Assembly: GCA_026692665.1 (NCBI GenBank)
Contig: JAPLOF010000051.1
Span: 1 to 64,000, forward strand
DNA: 64,000 bases
Origin: Planctomycetota bacterium
GTDB taxonomy: Bacteria; Planctomycetota; UBA1135; GCA-002686595
Reading direction: 5' to 3'
Notes under the pieces: model-generated
Database searches by the model: none
Seen by the model: the letters and a program-made list of their open reading frames with translations, nothing else
Told to the model about the DNA's origin: nothing
Shown here: in pieces, positions 23,858-34,707 of the stretch
Layout of the letters: the number at the start of each line of letters is the position of its first letter
Position numbering within the stretch: position 1 is the stretch's first letter
Made by a program: the position numbers and the translations under genes

Positions 23858-25459
23858 CTACTTGCCGAGGTCCACGAACTGGCCGCCGTTCTCCTCGGCC
23901 ATCTTGCGCATGAAGTCCTTCTGGAACTCCCCGATCGCGATGGTGTGGATCGTGATCTTGCGCAGCTCGTTGGCGGCCTTGACCTCGCGCAGGATGTCGT
24001 CCGGATCGACGAACTCCCCGACCGTCGGCCGGCCGTCGGACAGGAAGAAGATCGTGTCGACCTCGGTCTTGTAGTCCTTGTCGCCGGTCTGCGGCCCCTT
24101 CGTGGGATCGATCCCCATCGCGGTCATGATCGCGCCGAACGTGTTCGTCTTGCCCATGTCGAGGTTCGCCGCGCCGATGAGCCCGGCGGAGGCCAGGTCC
24201 TCCTTGGACGAGCCACCGATCGCGACGAGCCCCTTGGCCCAGTCCTTGGCCGCGGACTTGTTGAGCACGTTCGCCGGAACGAGCTTGCCCTTCTTCCAGG
24301 GATCGATCTTCGTCGCGAACGCGACCACGTTGAAGTTCACGTACGGCGCCAGGCGATCGATCGTGCGCTGCAGTTCCGTCTTGACGATGTCGATGCGCTG
24401 ATAGCTCGGGTAGTTGCCGTCGCTGAAGCGCTCCTTCTCGACGACCTCCGCTTCCATGGATCCCGAGACGTCGATCACGAAGAGCACCGAACGGCTGGGC
24501 GTGTTGATGCCGTGGTAGTCGGCGACGCCCGACTTCGCGTAGTCCCACTTGGCCTTGCCCGTCGTCGCCTCGCGCTTGCCGCGCATGTACGCGATCGCCT
24601 CGGCCTTGGGCAGGACGAAGGTGGCCTTGTTGGCCTCCCACCAATTCTTCCACGCGGCCGGCTCGACGAGTTCGAGGCCGGTCAGGTTCGCGAGCGCTTC
24701 GACGATCTGGGGAGCGAGCACCCCCTCCTCCACCTGCAGCCGATCGACGAGCGGCTGCAGGGCCGAGGCGTGGCGGATCTTCGTGAGCGCCTGGATCGCG
24801 CTGGCGCGCACCTGCCAGATCGGATCCGAGAGCAGCGCGCAGGCCTTGGCCACGACGGCTTCGGAACCGAGGACGGTGAGCGTCTCGAGCGCCTGCCCGC
24901 GCACCGCCGGTTCGGGGTCGTCGAGCAGCGGCTGGCAGGCCGCCGCGGCGGCCGCGTCCTTCGTGGACTCGATGACCTGCAAGGCGTGGCGGCGCACTTC
25001 CCACGACTTGTCCGTCAGCGCGGACTGCGCCAGCGCCAGCGTGCCGTCGTACTTGCCTTCGCCCGTCGCGCGCAGGATGCCCACGCGCACGAGCTCGCTC
25101 TTCTCGGTCTTGTAGGCCGCGAAGAGCGCCTCGATCGTGCCGGGGGACGGGAGCTTCGCGAGGATGCGCACGGCGGCGCGCACGATCTCCGACTCGGGGT
25201 CCTTCAGGATCGGCACGAGCAACTCGACGACCTCCTTGTCGTCGACGCCCTCGAGGGAGAGCACGGCCTCGACGCGCGAGGGCACGTCCTTGTAGGTGCC
25301 GAAGTACTTCTTGAAGTTCTTCGTGGTCTCGTCCCGCGTGGCCGCAGCCTGGGCCACGAGACCCAGGCCGACGAGCAGGAGGACCGGCCACAGCGCACGG
25401 AGAAAACTCCGGCTCCAGGCGCTTCGCGGGCGGACGGAGCGGAAGACGAGATCGTTCAT
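23858..25459 (-). CDS. Exported HEAT-repeat plus von Willebrand factor A domain protein
   Basis: A 533-residue protein. Residues 15-40 form a signal peptide or N-terminal anchor (FLRALWPVLLLVGLGLVAQAAA). Residues 55-260 are HEAT/armadillo-like repeats (VVELLVPILKDPESEIVRAAVRIL, WEVRRHALQVIEST, EPAVRGQALETL, WQVRASAIQALTKI). A VWA domain fills the C-terminal half: the MIDAS motif is VIDVSGSMEA, with the later acidic residue in FFLSDGRPTVGE. Metal-dependent protein binding in the periplasm is expected, and HEAT+VWA exported proteins are typical of Planctomycetota. The start is the ATG at 25459 (MNDLVFRSV), though the frame is open upstream. Function is unknown beyond a binding role. Confidence 0.85.
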   Translation of the reverse strand: MNDLVFRSVRPRSAWSRSFLRALWPVLLLVGLGLVAQAAATRDETTKNFKKYFGTYKDVPSRVEAVLSLEGVDDKEVVELLVPILKDPESEIVRAAVRILAKLPSPGTIEALFAAYKTEKSELVRVGILRATGEGKYDGTLALAQSALTDKSWEVRRHALQVIESTKDAAAAAACQPLLDDPEPAVRGQALETLTVLGSEAVVAKACALLSDPIWQVRASAIQALTKIRHASALQPLVDRLQVEEGVLAPQIVEALANLTGLELVEPAAWKNWWEANKATFVLPKAEAIAYMRGKREATTGKAKWDYAKSGVADYHGINTPSRSVLFVIDVSGSMEAEVVEKERFSDGNYPSYQRIDIVKTELQRTIDRLAPYVNFNVVAFATKIDPWKKGKLVPANVLNKSAAKDWAKGLVAIGGSSKEDLASAGLIGAANLDMGKTNTFGAIMTAMGIDPTKGPQTGDKDYKTEVDTIFFLSDGRPTVGEFVDPDDILREVKAANELRKITIHTIAIGEFQKDFMRKMAEENGGQFVDLGK

Positions 25460-25593
25460 GTCGATGCCAGGGAGGGCGCACGCACCTTGGGCGCGCACCC
25501 CGAGCATCCTAGCCCCATCCCCGTCCCCAGTTATCCAACGGCCGGGCCGGCGGGGTGGATTCCGAAGCCCCCGGGCGGCCCGCGGAGCAGCCG

Positions 25594-26994
25594 CTAGGGA
25601 TCCGCGTCCCCGATCTCGTCCGCCTCGACCGTCACCCGCGTGCCGGAATCCGTGATCAACGTCACGGTCCGCCCGTCGCGCGCCAGGAGGCGCCCGAAGA
25701 AGACTCCGCCGGCCGTGCGGACCCGCTGGCGCTTGGGCGCCTGCGGTGCGGCCACCGCCGGGCTCTGCTCCCCGATCTGTTCCAGGCCGCGCATCTTCGC
25801 GGTCTCGACTTCGACGGGGCCGGCGTCCGTCTCGATCCACACCCGGCCCTGACCGATCGCGGTGAGGCGGCCCTCGGTGCGCGCGCCGCCCTCGAGCCGC
25901 ACCCGCACGCGGCCGACGCTCGGCGTCTGGAGGCGCAGCCCGCCCGAAAGCGCCTCGACCGGGATCGTCGCGCCCTCCCAGATGCCCGTCGCGGTGGCCG
26001 AAGTCTGCGAGGCGGCACCGGGCAGGCGCGGCTCCGCGGCGCGGATCGCGCCCGCGTCGCTGATCGGCGCGGAGGCCCGGCTGCGCTCGGCGAGCCAGCG
26101 GTCGACGCCTGCACGATCGAACTCGGCACCGGCTTCCGGTGCCGCGCTCGGCGCGTTCTGCGCCGGCAGGTCGTAGACGACGAGTGCCGGCGATTCGGGA
26201 ATCGTCGAGCCGGCATCGAGGGGCGCATCGCGTTCGAGGAAGGAGCGCGAGCCCGCCGGCTCCGATCCCATGGCGCTCGCGCCAACGGCCTTCATGAAAG
26301 CCTTCGGCTTCGGATGGGCGCCCGGTTTCGCGCGCAGCGGAGCGTCCGCCTCGCCCGGCGCGAGGAGACCTTGCCCCGCGCTCGGGGCGCTGCGCGCGAT
26401 CGGTTGAACCGGGGTCTCGGGCGCGGCCGGCGGCCGCGATGCGCGCAGTTGGATCGTGCGCGTGATCACCGCGCACAGGAACAGTCCGGCGAACACGCAC
26501 AGGGAGCGCACGAACCACGGCGCGACGCGGTGCGCGACGAGCGTGCCGTCGCGGAAGGACGCGTTGGCCGGCGCGCTGGTCGGGACGAAAGCGGGGTGCG
26601 CGGGCGGGATGGCGGAATCGTCGAGCTCGAGCAGCCAGCTTGGACGCTCACCGGCATCCATCGGCGAGCTGGGCGCCGTTCCGCCGCCGAGGCGCCAGGT
26701 GTTCGGACGGACCGCGGGCCAGTGGGCGGACAGGGGCTGCGAAGGCGGCAGGAGTTCCCGAGCCGGGATCGCGGCCGGTTCGCCCGAGCGCTCGCGCGGC
26801 GCGTACGGGAAGAGGGCCTGGATCGACTGCGCTTCGGCGCCCGGTCGCGGCGGAGCCGCGTGGCCGGACGAGTCCGCGCCCGGGCTCCGGAGCTCGAGTT
26901 CGGCCTCCAGCCCGAGGAAGTCCTCGGCCGACGCGCGCAACGGCACGTTCGACCGGAACGAATTTCCGTAGCGGTTCCCCAAACCCGGCTGCAT
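25594..26994 (-). CDS. Single-TM protein with duplicated C-terminal beta module
   Basis: A 466-residue protein with no family I recognise. Residues 1-150 are Pro/Ala/Ser-rich and probably cytoplasmic. One membrane helix follows (WFVRSLCVFAGLFLCAVITRTI, near residues 160-180), then a long low-complexity linker. The C-terminal 120 residues hold two similar copies of a small beta unit. The first is VRVRLEGGARTEGRLTAIGQ...VWIETDAGPVEV; the second is QRVRTAGGVFFGRLLARDG...VTLITDSGTRVTV. Each has the V-R-x-x-G...G-R-L...V-x-I/L-x-T-x-x-G pattern of an Sm-like or SH3-like barrel. The start at 26994 has a strong Shine-Dalgarno (GGGGGAG, 8-nt spacing). The gene is alone between SelB and the VWA gene. 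Confidence 0.7.
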   Translation of the reverse strand: MQPGLGNRYGNSFRSNVPLRASAEDFLGLEAELELRSPGADSSGHAAPPRPGAEAQSIQALFPYAPRERSGEPAAIPARELLPPSQPLSAHWPAVRPNTWRLGGGTAPSSPMDAGERPSWLLELDDSAIPPAHPAFVPTSAPANASFRDGTLVAHRVAPWFVRSLCVFAGLFLCAVITRTIQLRASRPPAAPETPVQPIARSAPSAGQGLLAPGEADAPLRAKPGAHPKPKAFMKAVGASAMGSEPAGSRSFLERDAPLDAGSTIPESPALVVYDLPAQNAPSAAPEAGAEFDRAGVDRWLAERSRASAPISDAGAIRAAEPRLPGAASQTSATATGIWEGATIPVEALSGGLRLQTPSVGRVRVRLEGGARTEGRLTAIGQGRVWIETDAGPVEVETAKMRGLEQIGEQSPAVAAPQAPKRQRVRTAGGVFFGRLLARDGRTVTLITDSGTRVTVEADEIGDADP

Positions 26995-27168
26995 GACGCG
27001 ATCTCCCCCCGACTTCGGAGGGGACATCGACCAGCGCGCGTCGCGGGTTGAGACCGGCGCGCGGGAAACACATTCCTTGCCCGGCGAGACTCCCGGGCGG
27101 GGGGATTGCGCCAGGTCCCGTGGGGCACTCGCGGGCGCCCGGGCCGCGGAGTGGCCCCACCGGTCGGC

Positions 27169-27189
27169 GAGGCCCGGGGTTCGGGCCTC
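27169..27189 (-). terminator. Hairpin 12 nt downstream of selB
   Basis: A perfect 8-bp stem, GAGGCCCG / CGGGCCTC, with a 5-nt loop starts 12 nt past the SelB stop on the minus strand. There is no T-tract. Likely transcript end or stabiliser. Confidence 0.4.
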
Positions 27190-27200
27190 GACTCGGCCTC

Positions 27201-29123
27201 CTACCGCCGCCGCAGGACCCGCGTGCCGCCCTGGCGGATCGTGATTCCGGCCGTGTCGAAGTGCTCGAGCATCGGGATCAGGAACTTGCGCGTCGTCTGC
27301 AACTCGTCGCGCAGGGAGGGAATGTCGAGCGAGCGGTTCTTCTCGCAGTTCCGGACGACCGCGGACTTCGCGGCCTCGTAGGTCGCATGCGCGAAGTAGA
27401 TCTCGCCCGGTTGGATCGCATGGATCTCGCCGCGATCCAGGAGGAGCTCGAGCGCGCGCTGCACGGACTTCGCCGGTACCTTCAGGCGCTCGACGAGCTC
27501 GGGCGGCGTCGGCGGCTGGTAGTGGGCATCCGCGAGCGCCCCGCGCACGCGCGCGAGCAGATCCTCGAGCGCGGGATCGAGCGCGGGCTTGCCGCTCGTC
27601 CGGCGCACGAGCCCTCCCGCCTCGACCTTGGCCTTGCCCGCCTTCTCGAGCTCCACGAGCAGCGCCTGCAGGAAATCGGCCGCGAACCCGGTCGCGCGGC
27701 GCAGCTCGCGCACGTCCATGACCTCGCGGTGGCTGTGCTCCCCCTCGAACCAGGACTGGAGGGAGGCTTCGACCTTTACCAGCGCCGCGGCCAGCCGCTC
27801 CGCGTGGATCCAGCGCGGCGGAGTCCCGATCCGCAGGGCCTTCTTCTGCGAGCCCAGGTCGTTCAAGAGCCGCTCCGTCTCCGTCGCCGAGCGCTTGATC
27901 TCCACCGAGAGATCCTCGGGGCCGAGGAGTCCGGGCCGCGCGCGCACGAGCACCGTCTCCAGGAGATCGCGCGGCGAAGCCAGGCTCAGCGATGCGCGCG
28001 CCAGTTCCTCGATCACGAACTTCTTGAAGCGCTTGAGGCGGTGCTTGCTCTCCTCCAGCACCACGCCGCCGCCGAGCACGTACGCCGGCGAAGCGAGACG
28101 GAGGACGAAACGGTCGCCGGGCGCGATGACGACGGGCTCCTCGAGCCGGAGTTGCGCGAGCGCCTCGCCGCCGGGCTCGAGGACGTCGTGGTCGAGCAGA
28201 ACGAGTTCGCCCAGCACCTCCGCCGTTCCGGCATGGAAACGGATCTGCGTGCGATCCTCGATCGGACGGTCGAGGTCCGGCAGCGCGCGGACGGTCGCGC
28301 CCAGCATCTTCGAGCTGCGGAAGAAACCCGGCGTCGCGGCGACCATGCCGCGCGAGACGGCGCGGTGATCGACGTCGGCGACGTTGATCGCGCTCGAATG
28401 GCCGGCACGGATGCCGTCGACCGACTGTCCGTACGCCTGCAGTCCGCGCACCTTCGTGGTGATGCCGGCCGGCAGGATCTCGAGCACGTCCCCCACCTTG
28501 GCCATCCCGGAGATCGGGATCCCCGTGATGACCGTGCCGTGTCCGTGCGAGCTGAACACGCGCTGGATCGGCAGGCGGAACACGCCCTCGGAGCTCTTGG
28601 GCTTCGCCTCGGCGGCCATGCGGAAGAGGACGGCCTTGAACTCGTCGAGTCCCGCTCCCGTCAGGCTCGAGAGCGGCAGGATCGGCGCGTTCTCGAGGAA
28701 GGTCCCCTTCACCGCGGCGCGGACGTCCTCGGCGGCCAGTTCGACGAGCGCCGGCTCGACCGCGTCGATCTTCGTGAGCGCCACGAGCCCGCGCGTGAGC
28801 CCGAGCAGCGTCATGATCGCCAGGTGCTCGCGCGTCTGCGGCATGACCCCGTCGTCGGCGGCGACCACGAGGATCACCACGTCGATGCCGGTCGCCCCGG
28901 CGACCATGTTCTTCACGAAACGCTCGTGGCCGGGCACGTCCACGACGCCCACGGTGCGCCCGTCGGGCAGCTGGAAGCGCGCGAAGCCGATGTCGATCGT
29001 CATCCCGCGCTCGACCTCCTCCTTGAGGCGGTCGGGGTCGATGCCGGTCAGCGCCTTCACGAGCGTCGACTTGCCGTGGTCGATGTGTCCGGCGGTGCCG
29101 ACGACGATGGGCTGGATATGCAT
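27201..29123 (-). CDS. selB: Selenocysteine-specific translation elongation factor
   Basis: A 640-residue translational GTPase. The G1 motif is [13 protein letters not shown], the switch region [17 protein letters not shown]3 [14 protein letters not shown] and G4 LTKIDAV. EF-Tu-like domains 2 and 3 follow ([14 protein letters not shown]). The C-terminal third is rich in winged-helix units, as in SelB's SECIS-binding domain (for example [24 protein letters not shown] and [22 protein letters not shown]). It delivers Sec-tRNA to UGA codons with a SECIS hairpin. TIDIGFA rather than TIDLGFA is within family variation. The start MHIQPIVVG is at 29123. selA, selC and selD are not in this window. Confidence 0.94.
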   Translation of the reverse strand: MHIQPIVVGTAGHIDHGKSTLVKALTGIDPDRLKEEVERGMTIDIGFARFQLPDGRTVGVVDVPGHERFVKNMVAGATGIDVVILVVAADDGVMPQTREHLAIMTLLGLTRGLVALTKIDAVEPALVELAAEDVRAAVKGTFLENAPILPLSSLTGAGLDEFKAVLFRMAAEAKPKSSEGVFRLPIQRVFSSHGHGTVITGIPISGMAKVGDVLEILPAGITTKVRGLQAYGQSVDGIRAGHSSAINVADVDHRAVSRGMVAATPGFFRSSKMLGATVRALPDLDRPIEDRTQIRFHAGTAEVLGELVLLDHDVLEPGGEALAQLRLEEPVVIAPGDRFVLRLASPAYVLGGGVVLEESKHRLKRFKKFVIEELARASLSLASPRDLLETVLVRARPGLLGPEDLSVEIKRSATETERLLNDLGSQKKALRIGTPPRWIHAERLAAALVKVEASLQSWFEGEHSHREVMDVRELRRATGFAADFLQALLVELEKAGKAKVEAGGLVRRTSGKPALDPALEDLLARVRGALADAHYQPPTPPELVERLKVPAKSVQRALELLLDRGEIHAIQPGEIYFAHATYEAAKSAVVRNCEKNRSLDIPSLRDELQTTRKFLIPMLEHFDTAGITIRQGGTRVLRRR

Positions 29124-29259
29124 GGGCGGTTCCGGCGTGGAGTCTAGCCATGCCGCAGCTCGGCGCCCCGCGCCACCCGGCCCCTGGAGCGTCGGAATCG
29201 GAATCTCGCGCAACGCCGACCGGGCATCGCGACAATCCACGACGCCCCAGGAGGTCCAG

Positions 29260-30993
29260 ATGTCCCGCGCCTCGTTCGTCGCCGCGTCCTTCGCCCTGTC
29301 CGCTTCCGCGTTCGCGCAGTCCCCGCTGCTCCATCGGTTCCTCGGCGACGGCCCGGAGGCCCAGCTCGGGTTCTCGGTCGCCGGCATCGGGGACGTCGAT
29401 GCCGACGGCCACGACGACGTCATGGCGGGCGCCATGTCGGACGGGACGGCGGCCCTGCCGCTCTCGGGCTCCGTACGCGTGTACTCGGGCGCCACCGGAG
29501 CCGTCCTCTGGACCGCCTACGGGGAAGCGAGCGGCGATCGGCTGGGCTGGACGGTCAGCGGCCTGGGCGACGTGAACGGCGACGGCGTGCCCGACGTGAT
29601 CGCTGGCGCGTACAGGAACGACGCCCACGGCGCCGACTCGGGGATGATCCGCTTGTACTCCGGGCTCGACGGCGCCGTCCTGCGCACCGTTCGCGGCGGG
29701 GACTCGCTCGACTTCTACGGTTACAGCGTCACCGGAGTCGCCGACGTCGACCTCGACGGCGTACCCGACTACGCGGTGGGAGCGTGGCAGGACGAGACGA
29801 ACGGCGTGAACTCGGGTGCCGTGTACCTCTACTCGGGCGCGTCCGGCATCCGCATCCGCACGTTCCTCGGGGCGGCGACCGGCGAGCGCTACGGCTATTC
29901 GGTGCGGAACGCCGGAGACGTCGACATCGACGGTCGGGGCGACCTCCTGATCGGAGTGCCAGGAGGACGCCGCGCGGAGATCCGCGCCGGGTCCGATGGC
30001 TCGATCGTGCGCACGTACGCGAGCACGTCGGCCGACGACGCGTTCGGCTTCACCGTGCAGACAGCCGGCGACCTCGATGGCGACGGCGTGCCCGATGCCA
30101 TGGTCGGGGCGATCAAGTTCGACCTGAACCGCGGCTACGCCGAGATCTACTCCGGCGCGAGCGGCGCTCTCCTGCACCACATCGAAGGCGACTCGCAGGA
30201 GAACTGGTTCGGCGTCGGAATCTGTGGGCTCGGCGACCTCGACGGCGACGGGACGGCGGAGTTCTCGATCACGGCCTTCAAGAACGACACGAACGGGCAC
30301 GAATCCGGGGTCGCGCGCGTCTACTCCGGAAAGAGCGGCGCCATCCTGCACACCTTGATCGGCGACTCGGGGCTCGACTGGTTCGGATACGCGCTCGCGA
30401 ACGGCGGCGACGTCGACGCGGACGGGTTCGACGACCTGGTCGTCGGCACGAACCAGGACCAGGTGAACGGCTTCCACTCGGGCAGCGTCAGCATCTACAG
30501 CGGCGCGGCCTTCGGCACGGCGACCACGTCGTGCTTCGGCGACGGATCCGGCGCACCCTGTCCCTGCGCCAACGCCGGAGCGCCCGGGATCGCGCGCGGC
30601 TGCGTGAACTCGACCGGGCTCGGCGCGGCTCTCGCGGGGTCGGGATACGCGAGCGTCGCGAACGACTCCTTCTCGCTGACGGTCTCGGGCCTGCCCTCCA
30701 CGACGTCCGTGTTGCTCTTCCAGGGTGCGGGATTCACGGCCGGCGGCGCGGGCGCCCCGTTCGGGGACGGCCTGCGTTGCGTGACCGGATCGGTCCTGCG
30801 GCTCGCGACGCGCTCGAGCGCGTTCGGCGTCGTCGCGTGGCCGTGGTTCGGCAGCACGCCGCTCTCGCAGCTCGGCCAGATCCCCGCGGCCGGTGCGACC
30901 GTGCACTACCAGGCCTGGTACCGGAATCCCGCGGGTCCGTGCGGGTCGGCCTTCAACCTGACGAACGCGGCGACGCGGACCTGGACGCCCTAG
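29260..30993 (+). CDS. Exported FG-GAP propeller protein with CFGDG/CPC C-terminal domain
   Basis: A 577-residue protein with a signal peptide ([20 protein letters not shown]). About seven FG-GAP repeats of roughly 60 residues follow ([63 protein letters not shown] and others), forming an integrin-alpha-like beta propeller with calcium sites. The last ~150 residues are a separate domain, [18 protein letters not shown]...GCVNSTG...[10 protein letters not shown]...[10 protein letters not shown], also found at the end of the protein at 61441. Shine-Dalgarno AGGAGG sits 5 nt before the ATG at 29260. It is transcribed divergently from selB with a 136-bp gap. Probably cell-surface or secreted; function unknown. 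Confidence 0.9.
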   Translation: MSRASFVAASFALSASAFAQSPLLHRFLGDGPEAQLGFSVAGIGDVDADGHDDVMAGAMSDGTAALPLSGSVRVYSGATGAVLWTAYGEASGDRLGWTVSGLGDVNGDGVPDVIAGAYRNDAHGADSGMIRLYSGLDGAVLRTVRGGDSLDFYGYSVTGVADVDLDGVPDYAVGAWQDETNGVNSGAVYLYSGASGIRIRTFLGAATGERYGYSVRNAGDVDIDGRGDLLIGVPGGRRAEIRAGSDGSIVRTYASTSADDAFGFTVQTAGDLDGDGVPDAMVGAIKFDLNRGYAEIYSGASGALLHHIEGDSQENWFGVGICGLGDLDGDGTAEFSITAFKNDTNGHESGVARVYSGKSGAILHTLIGDSGLDWFGYALANGGDVDADGFDDLVVGTNQDQVNGFHSGSVSIYSGAAFGTATTSCFGDGSGAPCPCANAGAPGIARGCVNSTGLGAALAGSGYASVANDSFSLTVSGLPSTTSVLLFQGAGFTAGGAGAPFGDGLRCVTGSVLRLATRSSAFGVVAWPWFGSTPLSQLGQIPAAGATVHYQAWYRNPAGPCGSAFNLTNAATRTWTP

Positions 30994-31045
30994 ACGTTCC
31001 CGCCCGGGACGAGGACCGCGTGAGAGCGCGCGCTACGATCGCCAC

Positions 31046-32005
31046 GTGACGCTCCCCTACCGCACCCTGCAGCCCTGGCTCCTCGAGCGCTTCGGTCGGC
31101 CCGTCCACCGCGTCGCGCTCGACGCCGGTTCGACGTGCCCGAATCGCGACGGGACGAAGGGCTACGGCGGTTGCACGTACTGCGACGTCGAGGGATCGGG
31201 CACGGGAGCCTTCAAGACCGGGGCCGAGCTCTCCGTGCAACTCGCCGATGGCCTCGCACGCGTCGCGCGGCGCGGTGGAGACCTCCCTCCGGGCGGGCCC
31301 GGCGTGGGCGCGATCGCGTACTTCCAGTCGTACTCGAACACCTACGTCGCGATCGCGCGGCTCCGCGAGGTCCTCGCCGTGCTCGATCCGGTGCTCGACC
31401 GCCGACCGGGAGCGGTCGTCGCCGTGGCCATCGCCACGCGGCCCGACACGTTGAGCGAAGAGGCGCTCGACGTCCTGGCCGAGCTCGCGCGCCGCGTCGA
31501 GGTCTGGGTCGAACTCGGCCTCGAGACCGCCGACGACGAGGTGCAGCGCTCGATCCGGCGCTTCCACACCCTGGCCGACTTCGAGGACGCGGTGCGCCGC
31601 GTCCACGCGCGCGGGCTGCTCTGCGTCGGGCACGCGATCCTGGGACTCCCCGGCGACGGACGCGAGGGCGCGCGCCGGACGGCCGAGGCGCTGGCGCGCA
31701 CGGGCGTCGCGGGCGTCAAGGTCCACCACCTCATGGTCCTGCGCCGGACGCAGATGGAAAAAGCCTGGCGCGAGGGCCGGATCGCGACGCTCGCCGTGGA
31801 CGAGTACGTGGACTGGCTCGGCGACTTCGTCGAGCGCCTGGGTCCCGAGCAGGTGCTGCATCGGATCACGGGAGACGCGGCGCCGGCGGATCTCCTGGCA
31901 CCGATCTGGGACGTCGAGAAGAACGTCGTGCGCGAGAAGCTGGCGGCCGAACTCGACCGTCGTGGCACGCGGCAAGGCGCGCGTGCTCTCCCGCGCGGGT
32001 CGTAG
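31046..32005 (+). CDS. TIGR01212 family radical SAM protein (YhcC-like)
   Basis: A 319-residue protein. The iron-sulfur/SAM site is the family's extended CPNRDGTKGYGGCTYC (Cx8-Cx2-C type spacing instead of the usual Cx3Cx2C). YFQSYSNTY, IATRPDTL, ELGLETADDEV and GHAILGLPGDGREG follow in order. It belongs to a conserved uncharacterised group of radical SAM enzymes near YhcC/Elp3-type proteins, perhaps tRNA-modifying; the reaction is unproven. The start is a GTG at 31046 (MTLPYRTLQPWLLERFG, a typical N-terminus). It is convergent with the zinc-ribbon gene. Confidence 0.88.
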   Translation: MTLPYRTLQPWLLERFGRPVHRVALDAGSTCPNRDGTKGYGGCTYCDVEGSGTGAFKTGAELSVQLADGLARVARRGGDLPPGGPGVGAIAYFQSYSNTYVAIARLREVLAVLDPVLDRRPGAVVAVAIATRPDTLSEEALDVLAELARRVEVWVELGLETADDEVQRSIRRFHTLADFEDAVRRVHARGLLCVGHAILGLPGDGREGARRTAEALARTGVAGVKVHHLMVLRRTQMEKAWREGRIATLAVDEYVDWLGDFVERLGPEQVLHRITGDAAPADLLAPIWDVEKNVVREKLAAELDRRGTRQGARALPRGS

Positions 32006-32053
32006 CCGGCGTGCAGACCGCTCGCCGGTGGCGCCGGATCGGGCGCGAGCACG

Positions 32054-32764
32054 CTACTGGAGCGTGTACAGGATCCGGTCGCAGCTCGGGCAGCGCACGA
32101 GCTCGGATCCGCGCGCGACGCGCACCGTCATGTTCGTCGGCATGTCCATGAAACACGCCTGGCACTGCCGTCCGTCGAGCTGGGCCAGCGCGACACCGCC
32201 GCGCGAGCGCAACAGCCGCTCGTAGTCCGACAGCACCTCGGGTGCGATGTCACCCTTCATGCGCTTCGCGCGCTCGGCCGCGAGCTGCGCGCGCTTCGCT
32301 TCGGCCGCCGCCACTTCGAGCGCCACGTTCGCGGCGAACGCCTCGAACACCTTGAGCTCGGCGTCGTGCTTCGACTGCAGGTCGGCCGCGTCGCGGTCGA
32401 GGAGCTCCACCTGCTCGAGGAGCTTGAGGCCATCGTCCTCGGCGGTGCTGACCTCTTTCTTCAGCGTCTTGATCTGGTGATCGAAGAACGCGTGGAGCTG
32501 GGCGTCGGCGCGCGCCTGCGACATGTCGTTCTCGAGCTTGCGCATCCGCTGGCGTCCAGCCGTCGCGACGTCCTCGAACTCCTTGATGCGCACACGGACG
32601 TTCTTGGCCGCGAGCTTCTTCTCGGCGACCGCGGCCGCGAGGCGGTTGACCTCGCCCTGCCGGGCGGCGCGCTCGGCGGGGAGGCGCTTCAGCTCCTCGA
32701 GCACGCGGTGGAGGTCGCGATCGACCTCTTGGAGATCGAGCAGCGAGCGGATCACGTCACGCAT
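32054..32764 (-). CDS. Coiled-coil C4 zinc-ribbon protein
   Basis: A 236-residue protein. The first ~180 residues are a long coiled-coil hairpin (LLDLQEVDRDLHRVLEELKRLP, AEKKLAAKNVRVRIKEFEDV). The C-terminus is a C4 zinc ribbon: CQACFMDMP...VRCPSCDRILY. This matches the zf-RING_7/CT398 family, often annotated as a zinc-ribbon regulator and thought to bind nucleic acid or secretion partners. It lies just downstream of rpoD on the same strand, separated by a hairpin. Function not established. Confidence 0.88.
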   Translation of the reverse strand: MRDVIRSLLDLQEVDRDLHRVLEELKRLPAERAARQGEVNRLAAAVAEKKLAAKNVRVRIKEFEDVATAGRQRMRKLENDMSQARADAQLHAFFDHQIKTLKKEVSTAEDDGLKLLEQVELLDRDAADLQSKHDAELKVFEAFAANVALEVAAAEAKRAQLAAERAKRMKGDIAPEVLSDYERLLRSRGGVALAQLDGRQCQACFMDMPTNMTVRVARGSELVRCPSCDRILYTLQ

Positions 32765-32833
32765 GGGGCGAGAAGGATACGGATCGCGCGCGGGTTTTCC
32801 ACGCTCCCTCGCTCCAGGCCCCCCAGGAAATGG

Positions 32834-32861
32834 CGCGGGGCGGCCCGAAAGCCGCCCCGCG
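32834..32861 (-). terminator. Terminator-like hairpin after rpoD
   Basis: A perfect 11-bp GC stem (CGCGGGGCGGC / GCCGCCCCGCG) with a 6-nt loop begins about 20 nt past the rpoD stop on the minus strand. It is followed by CCATTTCC rather than a true T-tract. Probably the end of the dnaG-rpoD transcript. Confidence 0.6.
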
Positions 32862-32881
32862 GGTGCCTTCGCAGGCCCGGA

Positions 32882-34645
<1,764 letters not shown>

Positions 34646-34707
34646 GATCGCGGGTCCGGTTCTCTTCTGGGGTCTCGGGGAAACGCTGGGCGCTTTGGGG
34701 TTGATCT

